Source of the DNA: Ascochyta rabiei
Taxonomy: Eukaryota; Ascomycota; Dothideomycetes; Pleosporales; Didymellaceae
Direction: 5' to 3'
Assembly (NCBI RefSeq): GCF_004011695.2
Contig: NC_082412.1
Coordinates: forward strand, 1,550,001-1,614,000
Length of the DNA: 64,000 nt
Shown: in pieces, positions 33,215 to 43,488 of the stretch
Position numbering within the stretch: position 1 is the first letter of the stretch
How the letters are laid out: every line of letters begins with the position of its first letter
Made by a program: the position numbers and the translations under genes
Notes under the pieces: model-generated
What the model saw: only the letters and a program-made list of their open reading frames with translations
Database searches by the model: none
What the model was told of the DNA's origin: nothing

Positions 33215-34484
33215 CTAGGCTAGTGTCCAGCTGAGAAGAGTGACCACCAAGGGGGCTAGGATGGATATCGCCGGTGCGTTGAACAAGGTTGCGCCGCTGT
33301 GGTACGTGATCTGGCCGGGTGTCATGTTCTCTTCTTTCGAGAAGAAATACGTCTTCGCTCCGTCTGTGCCCTGCGATGCATCCGGAGGGCTGGTTTGCGC
33401 GGGGATTGGGCAGACCTTGGCGGGGTCGAATACCGGGCAACGCTTCTTGTAGTCGTTTTGCGAGCGCTCCGTGTCGGTAGAGTTGAAGTATCCCTTCACG
33501 TAGGACAGCGTCATGACAGTGTCGGCGTCGGGTGGTCCAGCCGACCACAAGGGGTCACCGTTGCTCCAGTGGTTGAAGAAGATGCCGCCTCCCTCGCTGG
33601 GGATCTGCTCAGTCATCTCCCAGAGGAACGCACCGTCAACGTAGAAGGCAACGCGGTCTGCGGTCCAGTCGAAGCGGTACTCGTGGAACATGTTGTCGGG
33701 CTCAAAGGGCAGAGGCGCAACCTTGTAGGTAGGGGTGCCAGCAGCGTCGTTTCCGTGAGCCACGGATTCCGGCGATTGCAGGACCAGGTTGACAGCGCCT
33801 CCTGAGCTGTTGAACTCATGCGAGAGGAACTCCATGTCGATCTCTTGCGAGTTGTTGTAGTACTGTCCACCGTTAGTCGTGATCTGGCGTGGCAGGATGC
33901 GACTGCGGTCTTACGAAGAAGAAAGCACCACACGTCCCCGACGAGTTGGAGAGCTTCATGCCAACACGGAAGCTGCCGAGGAGGATGTCATCGCGGACGG
34001 AGACAATCTCCGAGCCGTTGACGAAGCCGTGCGAGTGGTCGCCGCGAACCCACAACTCCAGGCCGGCATCACCGCCATGGTCAGCGTCGCCAGCCCACAT
34101 CTTCGAGTCCTTGAGCGGGTTGGGGACGATGTTGCCCATGCTGAACTCCTTGCCGAAAGCGATGCGGTGGTTGTCGGCGGGGACGGAGACGTTGTAGACC
34201 TGCGGTCTCCAGCCGTACTCGGTGAGGTTGTCCGTGTCCATGTGGATGAAGTCGTTCTCCAGGAGCTCGGTGAAGACGGCATATTCCGAGTCGGTCGTCT
34301 GGTTGAGCGAGTATCCGCACTCGCAGGCGGCGTTGGCTGTACGCGCGCGTGATCAGTATTGTTTGTGGTGTAGACGCGGGCGGCACACGGCCCAAGGCCT
34401 CCCACACCTCCACCACGCCAACGTACCGAAGCGAGAGACGGCCAGCAGCAGCCAGGGCATGGCGCCCATTGCGGAGTGAAACAT
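33215..34484 (-). CDS. GPI-anchored GH16 endo-beta-glucanase/transglycosylase-like enzyme
   Basis: Acts on beta-1,3(4)-glucans at the cell surface. Exons 34484-34427, 34336-33915 and 33862-33215 (375 aa); introns 34426-34337 (GTACGT...TACAG) and 33914-33863 (GTAAGA...GACAG, branch CTAAC). The short first exon supplies the signal peptide (MFHSAMGAMPWLLLAVSRFA-NAACECGYSLN). The jelly-roll core holds FTELLENDFIHMD, ELWVRGDH, and the GH16 catalytic motif EIDMEFLS with the two glutamates flanking Asp; it starts right after the second intron. Also FHEYRFDWTADRVAFYVDG and GIFFNHWSNGDPLWSAGPP. The C-terminal hydrophobic tail (ISILAPLVVTLLSWTLA) indicates a GPI signal. Subfamily (Crh-like versus endoglucanase) is not settled. 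Confidence 0.92.
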
Positions 34485-36110
34485 TATGGTAGTGATTAGG
34501 GGTGGGTTGCAGGGAGCGACTAGGGTGAGGAGGATCTGGATACCGGTGGGCAGACCAAACCTAAGAAACGAGCGCAAGAAGGTTTGTCAAGAGGAGTGGG
34601 AGGGCCTTGGTACAAAAGCAGTTCACGAAGGCGCCGCGCTGGGCAGACGCACCAGGGCAGCGGCGGTGCAGGGTTCCCGTCTGGCAATTACAGTACGAGC
34701 AGCCAGTGACGAGCGAGGCCTGCGCGCCGCCGTTTTTCTCTTAGCCGGATCGCCGTGCAGAGACGCCGAAATCACGATACGAATTTCTGTGGAGAACAGT
34801 CGAGCTTGGTGCGCGCCGGCGTGGTGGGATGCACCTGTCACTGCGAACAGACTCGCGCTGCAAGGAAGCGCTATCGCGGTGCGCTTGCCGACTTGCACTT
34901 GTGCCATGGTCTGGAGGCTGGCGTGTCACAGCACCCACGCAGCCAGCGGGGCCAGAGACTCGACCTCGTCCTCGGGCAGGCCACCAGCGCAGGAGCTCCA
35001 GGTCGAGCTGCTCGGACGACCCAACGGCGTCACACGACCGCAGCCTCCTTGATTGGCCAGCAGCAAGGGCTCACTGCTGCGTAGGGGGCGTGTGCCCGAG
35101 GGCCAGCCAGGAGCACCCCTGGCCGACAGAGGGGAGAGCGAAACACTGACAGGCGCGACTCTGGGGAAGCCGATGTGGGAATAAAGTCAACGGCCTCGTG
35201 CGCCAGCAAAAAGCAAAAAAGAGAACAGGCTGCCCCTGCCCCTGCCCCAAACCTCACCCACCGCGCGACGAGACTCCTCCGTCACGAGCGCGCTGCAGAC
35301 GCGGGCGCCGCACCCCCAACACGGCCTGGCTTGAGTGCGCTGCCGCCAGCCTCTGCCGCGTCCGCTGCAGCTTGCCAAGGGTGGCTGGCCCAGCTGCACG
35401 AAACGCAACCCTCTCGCAAGCGACCCCCGGACAATTTCATTTCGAATCCACGCCCGCACATTGCTCGCACGACCAGCGAATCGAAGCGCTCACACAGGCA
35501 GCCAGCATGGACGTGTGCCCGGCAAGCCAGCCTCTTTGTGGAAGAGGACCGCAGAGGGCGACGTGACCCAAACGACGCGCGCAGGGAGTGAGCATGGGTG
35601 CACACGCCTGCCACTCGTCTCCTTTCCGAGTACGGTCGTCATCTGCCTTCGTCTTGTCGCAACACGAGGGGCGGGCGAGGAGGAGCCAGCATCATCGTAA
35701 AGTGGCATCAAGACAGAAAGAATATAGATACGAGGGCCACCCTTCCGTGCACACCGCCAGCCGCCTGTCGCCATCGTGAACACGGATATTCAATCACCAG
35801 CGACTCGACTACGTACAACAGCATCGTGACAGGTCCATTCGATGAGGCAGTGAACTGTCCATGCAACGTGCGAGAAACAGACGCCAGTAGTGAGAAGATG
35901 AGCGAGCAAGCCGTACGCGGTCATTTCCTTTTCCAGTTTCCCGTGCCAGAAATGCAACACGACACAAACCAAGTGTGTGGGTGTTTCGCCTACGCGCCGA
36001 AATCATACATCGTTGCCAAAATGTGACCCAACGCCGTCGCCGTCATCCAACATCCAACATCCAACACCCAACCTCCAACATCGATAGATCAAACGCTTCG
36101 TGGGGTATCA
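34485..36110. other. intergenic between GH16 start and CDC25 stop
   Basis: 1.6 kb. A short CATCCAA-type repeat lies at about 36046-36085. No gene supported; open frames are Arg/Ala/Ser-rich. Confidence 0.5.
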
Positions 36111-39100
36111 TCACAGGAATCCAGACTCGGAGAGAAGTCTGCGCGCGGGCTTCGTTAGCAAACGTGTCGCGTCCCAGTCTGAGCTTGGAAACCAAAGGCT
36201 ATAGCATGGAATCTATAGACGGCTTGACGTACCTTGCAATCTTCTCGTCTTCGCGCTCGCGCGGCTCAACGGATAAGCTCATCTCGTACATTTCGTGCAC
36301 GTCGCCTGCGGATTGCATGTTGGTCAAAATGTAGTCCTGCAGATCGGGCACAGGCTGCAGCGGGTACGGCACGTTTTGATATTGTTGAATGTCGCGGATC
36401 ACCTCGGCCGTCTTTGCGCGCTTGGCAAAATTGATCAGGTTCGTTTTCTTGATCAGCGAGGGGATGCCGTCTTCGATGAACGTCAGGTCAGTAAGATAGA
36501 CACCTAATCAAGTCAGTCGCATTCTGCATGTGGACAGCGACTGCGCACGAACCGAAGAAAGGTATACAAGGCGGGTTCGCCCTGTGAAGCGTGTCTCGAT
36601 ACTCGGCAAAGTTTCGAGTGCTGCCCATGAGTTTGCGCATGCTCTCCAGCACGCCCATCGACCGCTGGTTGACCGCGCTCCATGTCCGATTCAGGCGGTG
36701 GATAGGCGCTGTCCCCAGAGCGGAGATGATGGATGTCAGCGTCGAAAAGTTGTTCAACGATCGACATTTCTACCGACGGTTAGCTAAGAAATGGGCGCAT
36801 ACGCCGAGGATGCACTTACATCGGCAACGTTGACAAAGTGCTTGATGACTATCACTCGCCGCTTGACGTCCTGCTGCGTTAGGATCATCTGCGCTACCCA
36901 GTTCGTCAACTGATTGGAGTGGAGAATCAGTGCCTTCACGTTGGCAGCTGGGTCCGGCTCGCCGGGTGCGAGCTTCTTCTGCCAGGTCTTGTTCAGGCAC
37001 TCCGTGGGTCGAATCTTGCCGTATAGTTTAGACTCGATGATGGTCAGCTGCCGAGCGAACTCGGTGGCGTCAATGTCCAAGAACTTTAGCTTCTTCATGT
37101 GTTTCGGCAAAATAGGCTGTGGCGTCTGGGCGCTGAGAGTCAGTACGAGGCGTTTGGTTGGCATGTCTGGGCCGCGAGAACGCTGTTCGACAGAGGTCAT
37201 GAGAGGAGCGGCGCCTGGTGTGCTAGTTGTCGCGACGTGGTCCTTTGCAAAGTTGTACACTCTCTGGATCAGTATCCGTGCCTCCTCGTCGTTGCCTTCC
37301 ATCCAGTAGTTGTCGAACCAACTCTTGAGAATGTTGACTACGCGGAACCGGATAGGCTTCTGTTTCTTGTCCACCCACGTTTGGTAGTCTTCTTTGGCCA
37401 AGCCGTGAGGTGGCTGAATGCTCCACCGCTTGACCAACATTTCGAATAACTCAGAGGCCGTGGTGAACGACCGGTATGTGAGGAGGAATGTGTTGTTGAA
37501 GGCTGGGTCAAGACGGTCGTGGCGAGTGAGCTGCTCCACGAGTCCTGCCAGTGTACCACCACGCAGTTGTGGCGGAGTCACCTTGTGGTCGTAGGAGATC
37601 TCGCCTTCATGGTCGAGCTTCAGATATTCTGGCGTCTCTTCCACGGCAGTTTGCGGAATGACCGGCACCTCACCAAAGAAGTCCTTGAGCTTCTTGTTGT
37701 TCCTTGGAGGCTGTATTGGGTCGATCTTGCTGTCATCCAAGGCAGTGCCTTCGCTATATGTTTTGGCTTGTGGCACATCTTTCAGCAGCGGTCTCAGTGT
37801 CGCTGATGGGCCTCGAGCATGCGAAGTCGCGAGCTCCGAGTCCGTGTCGGTGAATCTTCGGGGGTCAGTGCGAACGGCGATCTCGGAGAGGGGGACTGCT
37901 TCTGACAGGTTCTGCAAGAGTCCGTACTGCTGGGCGACAGTGGTTTCGAGATCTCGCGAGACAGCTCGTACCGCGTTGATTCGATCCTCTAGAGAGTCTC
38001 CACGCAACTCGGCCCACTCGTCGCCCAATGGGGCTGCAACTCCTTGACATGCTATAACGAGCTCTGAGACTATATCGTACATCTTTTGCTTTTGAATGCT
38101 GAACTCGCTTAGTTGCTGTTCCTGCAAGGTCGTGCTTATTGAGGAAAGGTTGATGGACTCGATGGTAGACATCCATGGCCGGCACACCTCCAGAACCTTC
38201 CCTCCCGCAGTGCATACATGATCTCCCACCAGTTGGTGTCTTTGCCGCGAGATTACTTTGTCGCGGACAACGCATTGCTCGTCCAACCGACGGACGCTCG
38301 ATACGATGAGTCGTTTGATGTCCTCCAATCTCTCGAGTACGCGAGAATCTAGCTTCACGGTAGGCTCGGCAGAGGGTTCGATTTCGTCGTCCATGAAAGA
38401 CGAGATTCCGTTGTTATCCCGTGGGTCTGCTCCGTTGTTATGCCAGCTTCCGCCAACGCCGCTGCCAACGATGAAACCAGGCACCAGGCGAGGGATCTCT
38501 TCTCCGCGCTGTTGACGGGCGACCTCGACAAAGCCGTACACTCCATTCAAAACACCATCAGCTTCTTTCAAGCACTTTGAGTAGGAATCTGGCGGCGGGA
38601 AGTCGGACGCGGCAATGTGCGAGGACAAGACTAGCTTGGAGAATCTCGACATGGTCTCTCGGAAATGCGGGTACAAAGCTTTGTTAGTGGAGATGATGGA
38701 AGGGTTTCCAGAGTGATTGTCGGTGGTTCCTGAGCCTGCAGCAAGCAGCAGTCGCAAGTGGTCGGAGATGTCTTCTGCCCTCTTCCCGAACTCTGATCTG
38801 TCGCTGTTGTTGATGGCCTGGCGGTAGCGTTCGATAGCTCGGCGCATGTCCTCCACCATCCTATTCCAGGTAAGAGGCACTGGATTCACAGGGTCGTAGA
38901 ACTTGCGTGCGGATGCCGAGGGTGGTCCTGTGGTGGGGCTGTTGGCGAAGGACGTGGCCGTGGTGCCAATGGGCGGGATCGCGGCGCCGGAGAAGCTGGT
39001 AGCGTTCGCATCGTGGGATCTTGGCGCCAGGGCCTGATTCATAGACTCCATGGAGGTGGCAGGTGAGACGCCGTCGGACAGCCGGTTCCTTCCATACGAG

Positions 39101-39732
39101 CCCTTGACGCCGTGGCCTTCCAAATCGGAGGCGGAGGTCTCGTCGTCGGTGTCGTACATGGCGCCCGAGGCAAGCAGCTCGGCCGGCGGCCTCGACGAGT
39201 CGGGAAGGAAGACGTTGACGCGGTCGCGGGGTCCGCTCTCGTTTGCAGCGGGAGACTCGAGGGGCAGTTCCATGGTGCTGACGCCGGTCAGGGTGTTGAA
39301 GTAGAACAAGCGGCCGTCGGGCGTGGCCTGGGGGATCCAGAAGGCGGCCTCCTCCTCCTTGCTGGCATGCTTGTTTTCGGCATGGCGCTCGAGGGGCAGC
39401 AGGGTGTCGTTGCCGGCGAGCGACTCGGTGTCCGAGTTGGTGTAGTCGGTGCCGCCCAGCGACTGCGTGTCGTGGTCGTCGGCGGGCTCCACGCCGTTCC
39501 GCTCGTCGTCGGCGCTCTCGCTCGGGCGCTGGACGACGGTGCAGTAGTTGCTCGGGAACCAGCCGCGAACCCCGTTGATGACGCCGTCCCACCATCCGCT
39601 CTCCAGCTGGGTGATGACCTGGATGATGTCGCCCTGGCGGAAGCTCAGGCTGGTGCGGTCGTCGGCGTCGTAGTCGTAGAGCGCCTTGACGTACATGCCG
39701 CCGGGCGTGACGGTGCCACTGTAGCCGTTCAT
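36111..39732 (-). CDS. CDC25: Ras guanine-nucleotide exchange factor (Cdc25/Ste6 type) with SH3 domain
   Basis: Loads Ras with GTP at the plasma membrane, upstream of cAMP/PKA or MAPK signalling. Exons 39732-36820, 36769-36553, 36503-36233 and 36138-36111 (1142 aa); the last coding exon is 28 nt and restores the family ending EDEKIAR-LLSESGFL. Order: SH3 (about 13-73; ALYDYDADD, GWFPSNYCTVV), a WW-like segment (about 135-170; FWIPQATPDGRLFYFNTLTG, second Trp replaced), central helical region, RasGEF_N (about 685-830; GGTLAGLVEQLTRHDRLDP) and RasGEF (about 870-1120; LYGKIRPTECLNKTWQ, NFAEYRDTL, PCIPFFGVYLTDLTF). Start: the ATG at 39732 directly precedes the SH3. The frame stays open upstream to 40146, but only through a repeat and low-complexity peptide, so I reject that extension. 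The second intron uses a GTTCGT donor. Confidence 0.93.
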
Positions 39733-39759
39733 GCTGGCCGAGGCAGACGCGGCGCGGCG

Positions 39760-39945
39760 CTTCCGTCTCGTCTCGTCTCGTCTCGTCTGGTCTGGTCTCT
39801 GCGCGTCTCTGCTCGTCTGGTCTGGTCTGGTCTCGTCTGGTCTGGTCTGGTCTGGTCTGGTCTGGTCTGGTCTGGTCTGGTCCGGTCTGGTCTCGTCTCT
39901 GCGCGTCTCTGCTCGTCTGGTCTCGCCTCGTCTCGTCTGGTCTCG
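39760..39945. repeat. TCTGG/TCTCG pentamer array upstream of CDC25
   Basis: Dozens of TCTGG and TCTCG units with interspersed TGCGCGTCTC blocks, immediately 5' of the CDC25 start codon; on the minus strand they read as CCAGA/CGAGA units and stay open in the CDC25 frame. Confidence 0.9.
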
Positions 39946-42900
39946 TTCGGGCTGGGCGGGGATGGGAAGGCAGCAACGTGCGTCTGGCTGCGAGCACAGC
40001 CTCCCCTCTGCTGCTGCGCGGTGCGAGGAGCGACAACCGTAGTCGGGCAGCGGGCAGCGGGCAGCGGGCGGCGGGCGGCGGGCGGCGGGTGGTCTGCTCT
40101 GGTGGCACGGGAGGCGCCTGGGACTCCGGGTGTGCAGAGGTTCCACGTCTTACGGCTCAGGGAGGGGACGCAGTCGCAATCGGGCTAGAGGCGGCATGCG
40201 AATTAGAGCCCTCACATTCATTCGCGCCGGGACGCAGCGAGGCAGCGAGGCAGCGAATGAGGTCTCGCAACAGGCACGCAGCTTCAGGCGAGGGACAGAC
40301 TGCGGGCGCAGACACGGGTGCAGAGCCTGAGGGAGACAACGTGCTTCGGCAGCCCGCCGGTCGCCGAGCCGTTGTGGTGGTGAGCGGTCAAGCCGGTCAC
40401 GTGTTCCTGCTGGTGCTGCCGCGGTGCTGGTGCTGGCGCTGTTGCTGGTGCTGGCGCTGTTGCTGGCTTCATGCGGGCCTGTGTGAAAAGTGCCAAGAGT
40501 GCATCCTCGTCCACCGTGCACGCTCATTCGCCCTTCTATATAACCACCTGTCTCCGCCCGCCCGCTCTGCCGTCTGCAGCATGAAAGACATGAAAGACAT
40601 GAAAGACGGCACAACGGCACCTGTCCAGAAGCCGTCCAGAAGCCGTCCACAGGCTGTGCTGTCCAAACGTGGACTTGGCAAGCAGCTACCGGTAACGGAC
40701 ACACTGCCTAGTACCTACTGCACCTGGCAAACGGGCGCCGTCGTTGCTGATGCTGTGTTGTGGGTGCAACCCCACCACCACGGTGCCACCACCCAACGCC
40801 CTCGCAGAGGAGCACTGCTGCTTGTGAAGAAGCCGATTGTTTGGCTGGTGAGGAGGGCGTCCAGAACGCCGCTTGACTCGCTCGCCTTTATGTGTGCCCG
40901 CCATGATACGAGGGAGTGCCTTCCGGAGCTACACGGCTGCCGAAGCATTCGAGAGCACTGTGCGACAGGCTTCGTTGTACGACCGGTCACCACACTCGTC
41001 CTCGACGTCTGACGTTCCATGTGCGAGCTCTCTGTACGGCCTGGAACACTCGACAACCACGCCTCTTCAGACAGCAACGGTCCGATAGAAGCTCGGAGGA
41101 AAGCTGCCCATCCGACACCATTCCTCTTGCCGCATAGCTCGTCGCGTGGAAGCGGCAGCGTGCTGTCTGCAACCTGCGACGCTGGTTTTATGGGTCAAAC
41201 TAGTGTCTGAGACTCTGAGTCTAGCTACTACTACCGGTACCTATAGCATGTACGAACTTGACCCCCACGAGACCTGCAGTATTCACACGCATGCCCTTCT
41301 TTCAAGAGAAGACACTCCTGAGACGGTTGAGGCAGCGTCGTATGGCCATGTGCCGGGCTCAGGCAAAGCCGCATGGCGCACGTGGGGTTGGTTCATTGCA
41401 GGCTGACGGCATGTCACCGCGCAGACGGCCTGGATTGAATCTACCATACGACTTTTGGCATGCCTTGGTCTGCTCGCATAGAATCTCGTCCAGGTACCGA
41501 GCCCGTTGTCTTCTAGAGCATCGCGGGAAGCAAGCTAGCGCGCGGGCTGCTGGCGATAAGCAGAGCCCCTCGTGGACAGAGCGCAGCGAACGAGGGGCAC
41601 AGTGATTGTTTGGAGGGGCTGTGAGATGAGAGGGGTTTGAGACTGGCCAGAGACACTCGTCTCGGGGGAGGGGGCGAACGTGGAGTGACGGTGAAGAGCA
41701 AGGACACTTGTCAGACCTTGGCGATGCCGTCTTGCGATTAGACTGCGGGCCACTGCGTAGGGATCCTGACCATGTCCGATCCAACGGACGCTGGCGGGCT
41801 GGCGGGCTGGCGGGGCACTGCGCGTTGGTCGTCTTCTCTCACCGTTGCTGACATGGACGTGTATCGACGTCTCTTCGCGCAATAGTTCGAGTCCGCCAAG
41901 TGCAACTGCGCTGTCGGCCCAAGTCTGAAGACGAAGACAAAGACGAAGACGAAGAAGAATTGCGCGCTGCGGATTGCATTCTGCAGGCCTCTGCCATCTA
42001 GCAGACTGCAGCTGTGGAACGGGGCTAAGGAACCAAGTGGGTCCGGGGAGCGGCTTCCTAGCCCGGCGGTATGGATAGACTTCCAGGAACAAGTCAGCGA
42101 GCCGGCGATCGCCCTGGCCGTGTCGAGATGACTGGTAGCCGCAACGTGTGTTTGTGAGAGTTGGCGGTAGCAGGCGGCGCTGGCGTCATGGTGGGAGAAG
42201 ACAGGGCAGCCCCTTTCCTGCGCCGTCATCATGGGATGACACAGGCCGGAGCCAGTGAAACCATGTGTCTCGTATGTATTGTCGTATGATTGAGCTGCTC
42301 TGTCAGTAGGTAGGTATCGACATGGACGCAGCGACACGTGAGGCGGTGAGCGCGGCCATGCGTCGGAAAGCTGGCAACGTGCGAACTACGACTGCAACAG
42401 GTAAAAAGCAGGACGACGTCTCTTACCGCTTTTTCTTTGTGCCGTGCGACGAGTGGACGACGAGCAGGGTCCGCCGTTGACAACATGTGGTACGGCGCAA
42501 CCATGCTCGAATCACGCCGTGGCAGAGAAACAATTGGACCGTGGCGATGTGTCTGGGACATGCTGGAGAAAGCGCTGGAGCGTGTGGCCTGGTTCGAGGT
42601 GGATGAATGGTGGTGTGTTTGGAGTGAAGCCATGGCAGTGAAGCCGTGAAGCCGTGAAGCCGTGAAGCAGCGAAGCAGCGAAGCAGCGAAGCAACAAAGG
42701 AGAGCATGTGGTTTGTGGACAGGCGAGTTCTGTGGTGGTTGTGCATGGCAGGCAAGTAGGAGCAAAGCACGGCACTGCACTGCACTGCACCGCACCGCAC
42801 CGCACTGCACCGCACCGCACTGCGTGCCACACGTCCTACCAAAAGTGCCAGCGCCCTCCAACGCGTCAAACATGGACAGACGTGATGTGATGTAAGCAGG

Positions 42901-43488
42901 CCCTGGGCAGGGACAGCTCTAGCGCCTGTATGTGTGTATCGACGGCGGCGTAATAAATAAATTCCACAACCATGGGGTGGCTGGTCGACTGACTGGTCGA
43001 GGGCAAGCCTGAGGGGCGGCGCTCGCTCGCCATGCACAGGCCAGCACCGCCGTAGGCTCGTAGGCTCGTAGGCTCGTAGCGCAGTAGCGCAGTAGCGCAG
43101 CCTCACAGCTCACCCCTCTCCCCTCTCCCCTCTCCCCTCTCCCCTCTCCCCTCTCTCTTTTACCGTCCTGGATTCCGCCCTCGCACCGCACCTCGAGCCC
43201 CCCATCCCATCCGCCACCCCATTCTTCCATTACGCGCGCAGCCACCTGGTGCCGTCGCCGCCCTTCCTTTCTCTTCCACCGGCCGCTACCGGTGCCGTAT
43301 CGCCAGTCGCATGCACGTTTGGCGGAATGAGAGACGGACACGCCAGCTGCACCAACGCCATCGCCATCGCCATAGCCATCGCCATAGCCATCAGCACGCT
43401 TTAACGCCCACGCGCGCCCGGCCCTCGAGCCATCTGCCCACCTAGGGTCCCGCCCTCCCCCTCTCTGCCGCCTGCCCTCGCCGCGCCC
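39946..43488. promoter_or_regulatory. divergent, repeat-rich intergenic region between CDC25 and the C2H2 regulator
   Basis: About 3.5 kb between two divergent gene starts. No supported gene. Many small tandem repeats: GCCGTGAA and GCAGCGAA units (about 42640-42690), CACTG/CACCG pentamers (about 42772-42830), TAGGCTCG and GTAGCGCA units (about 43050-43100), CTCTCCC units (about 43110-43160) and GCCATC units (about 43355-43392). Long 5' leaders are common for fungal signalling and regulator genes, so some of this may be transcribed. Confidence 0.5.
40040..40092. repeat. GGGCAGC/GGGCGGC repeat
   Basis: GC-rich heptamer-like units in the CDC25 upstream region. Confidence 0.75.

Noticed and set aside
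33299..33805. Plus-strand open frame opposite GH16
   Set aside because: Antisense to an exon with clear GH16 motifs.
39733..40146. N-terminal extension of CDC25 through the repeat
   Set aside because: It encodes only a Gln/Thr/Arg/Pro/Asp repeat and poly-Arg/Ala sequence, and the SH3 domain begins right after the ATG at 39732.
39112..40188. Long plus-strand open frame opposite CDC25
   Set aside because: A shadow of the GC-rich RasGEF exon and its upstream repeat; Val/Gly/Leu/Ser-biased with no domain.
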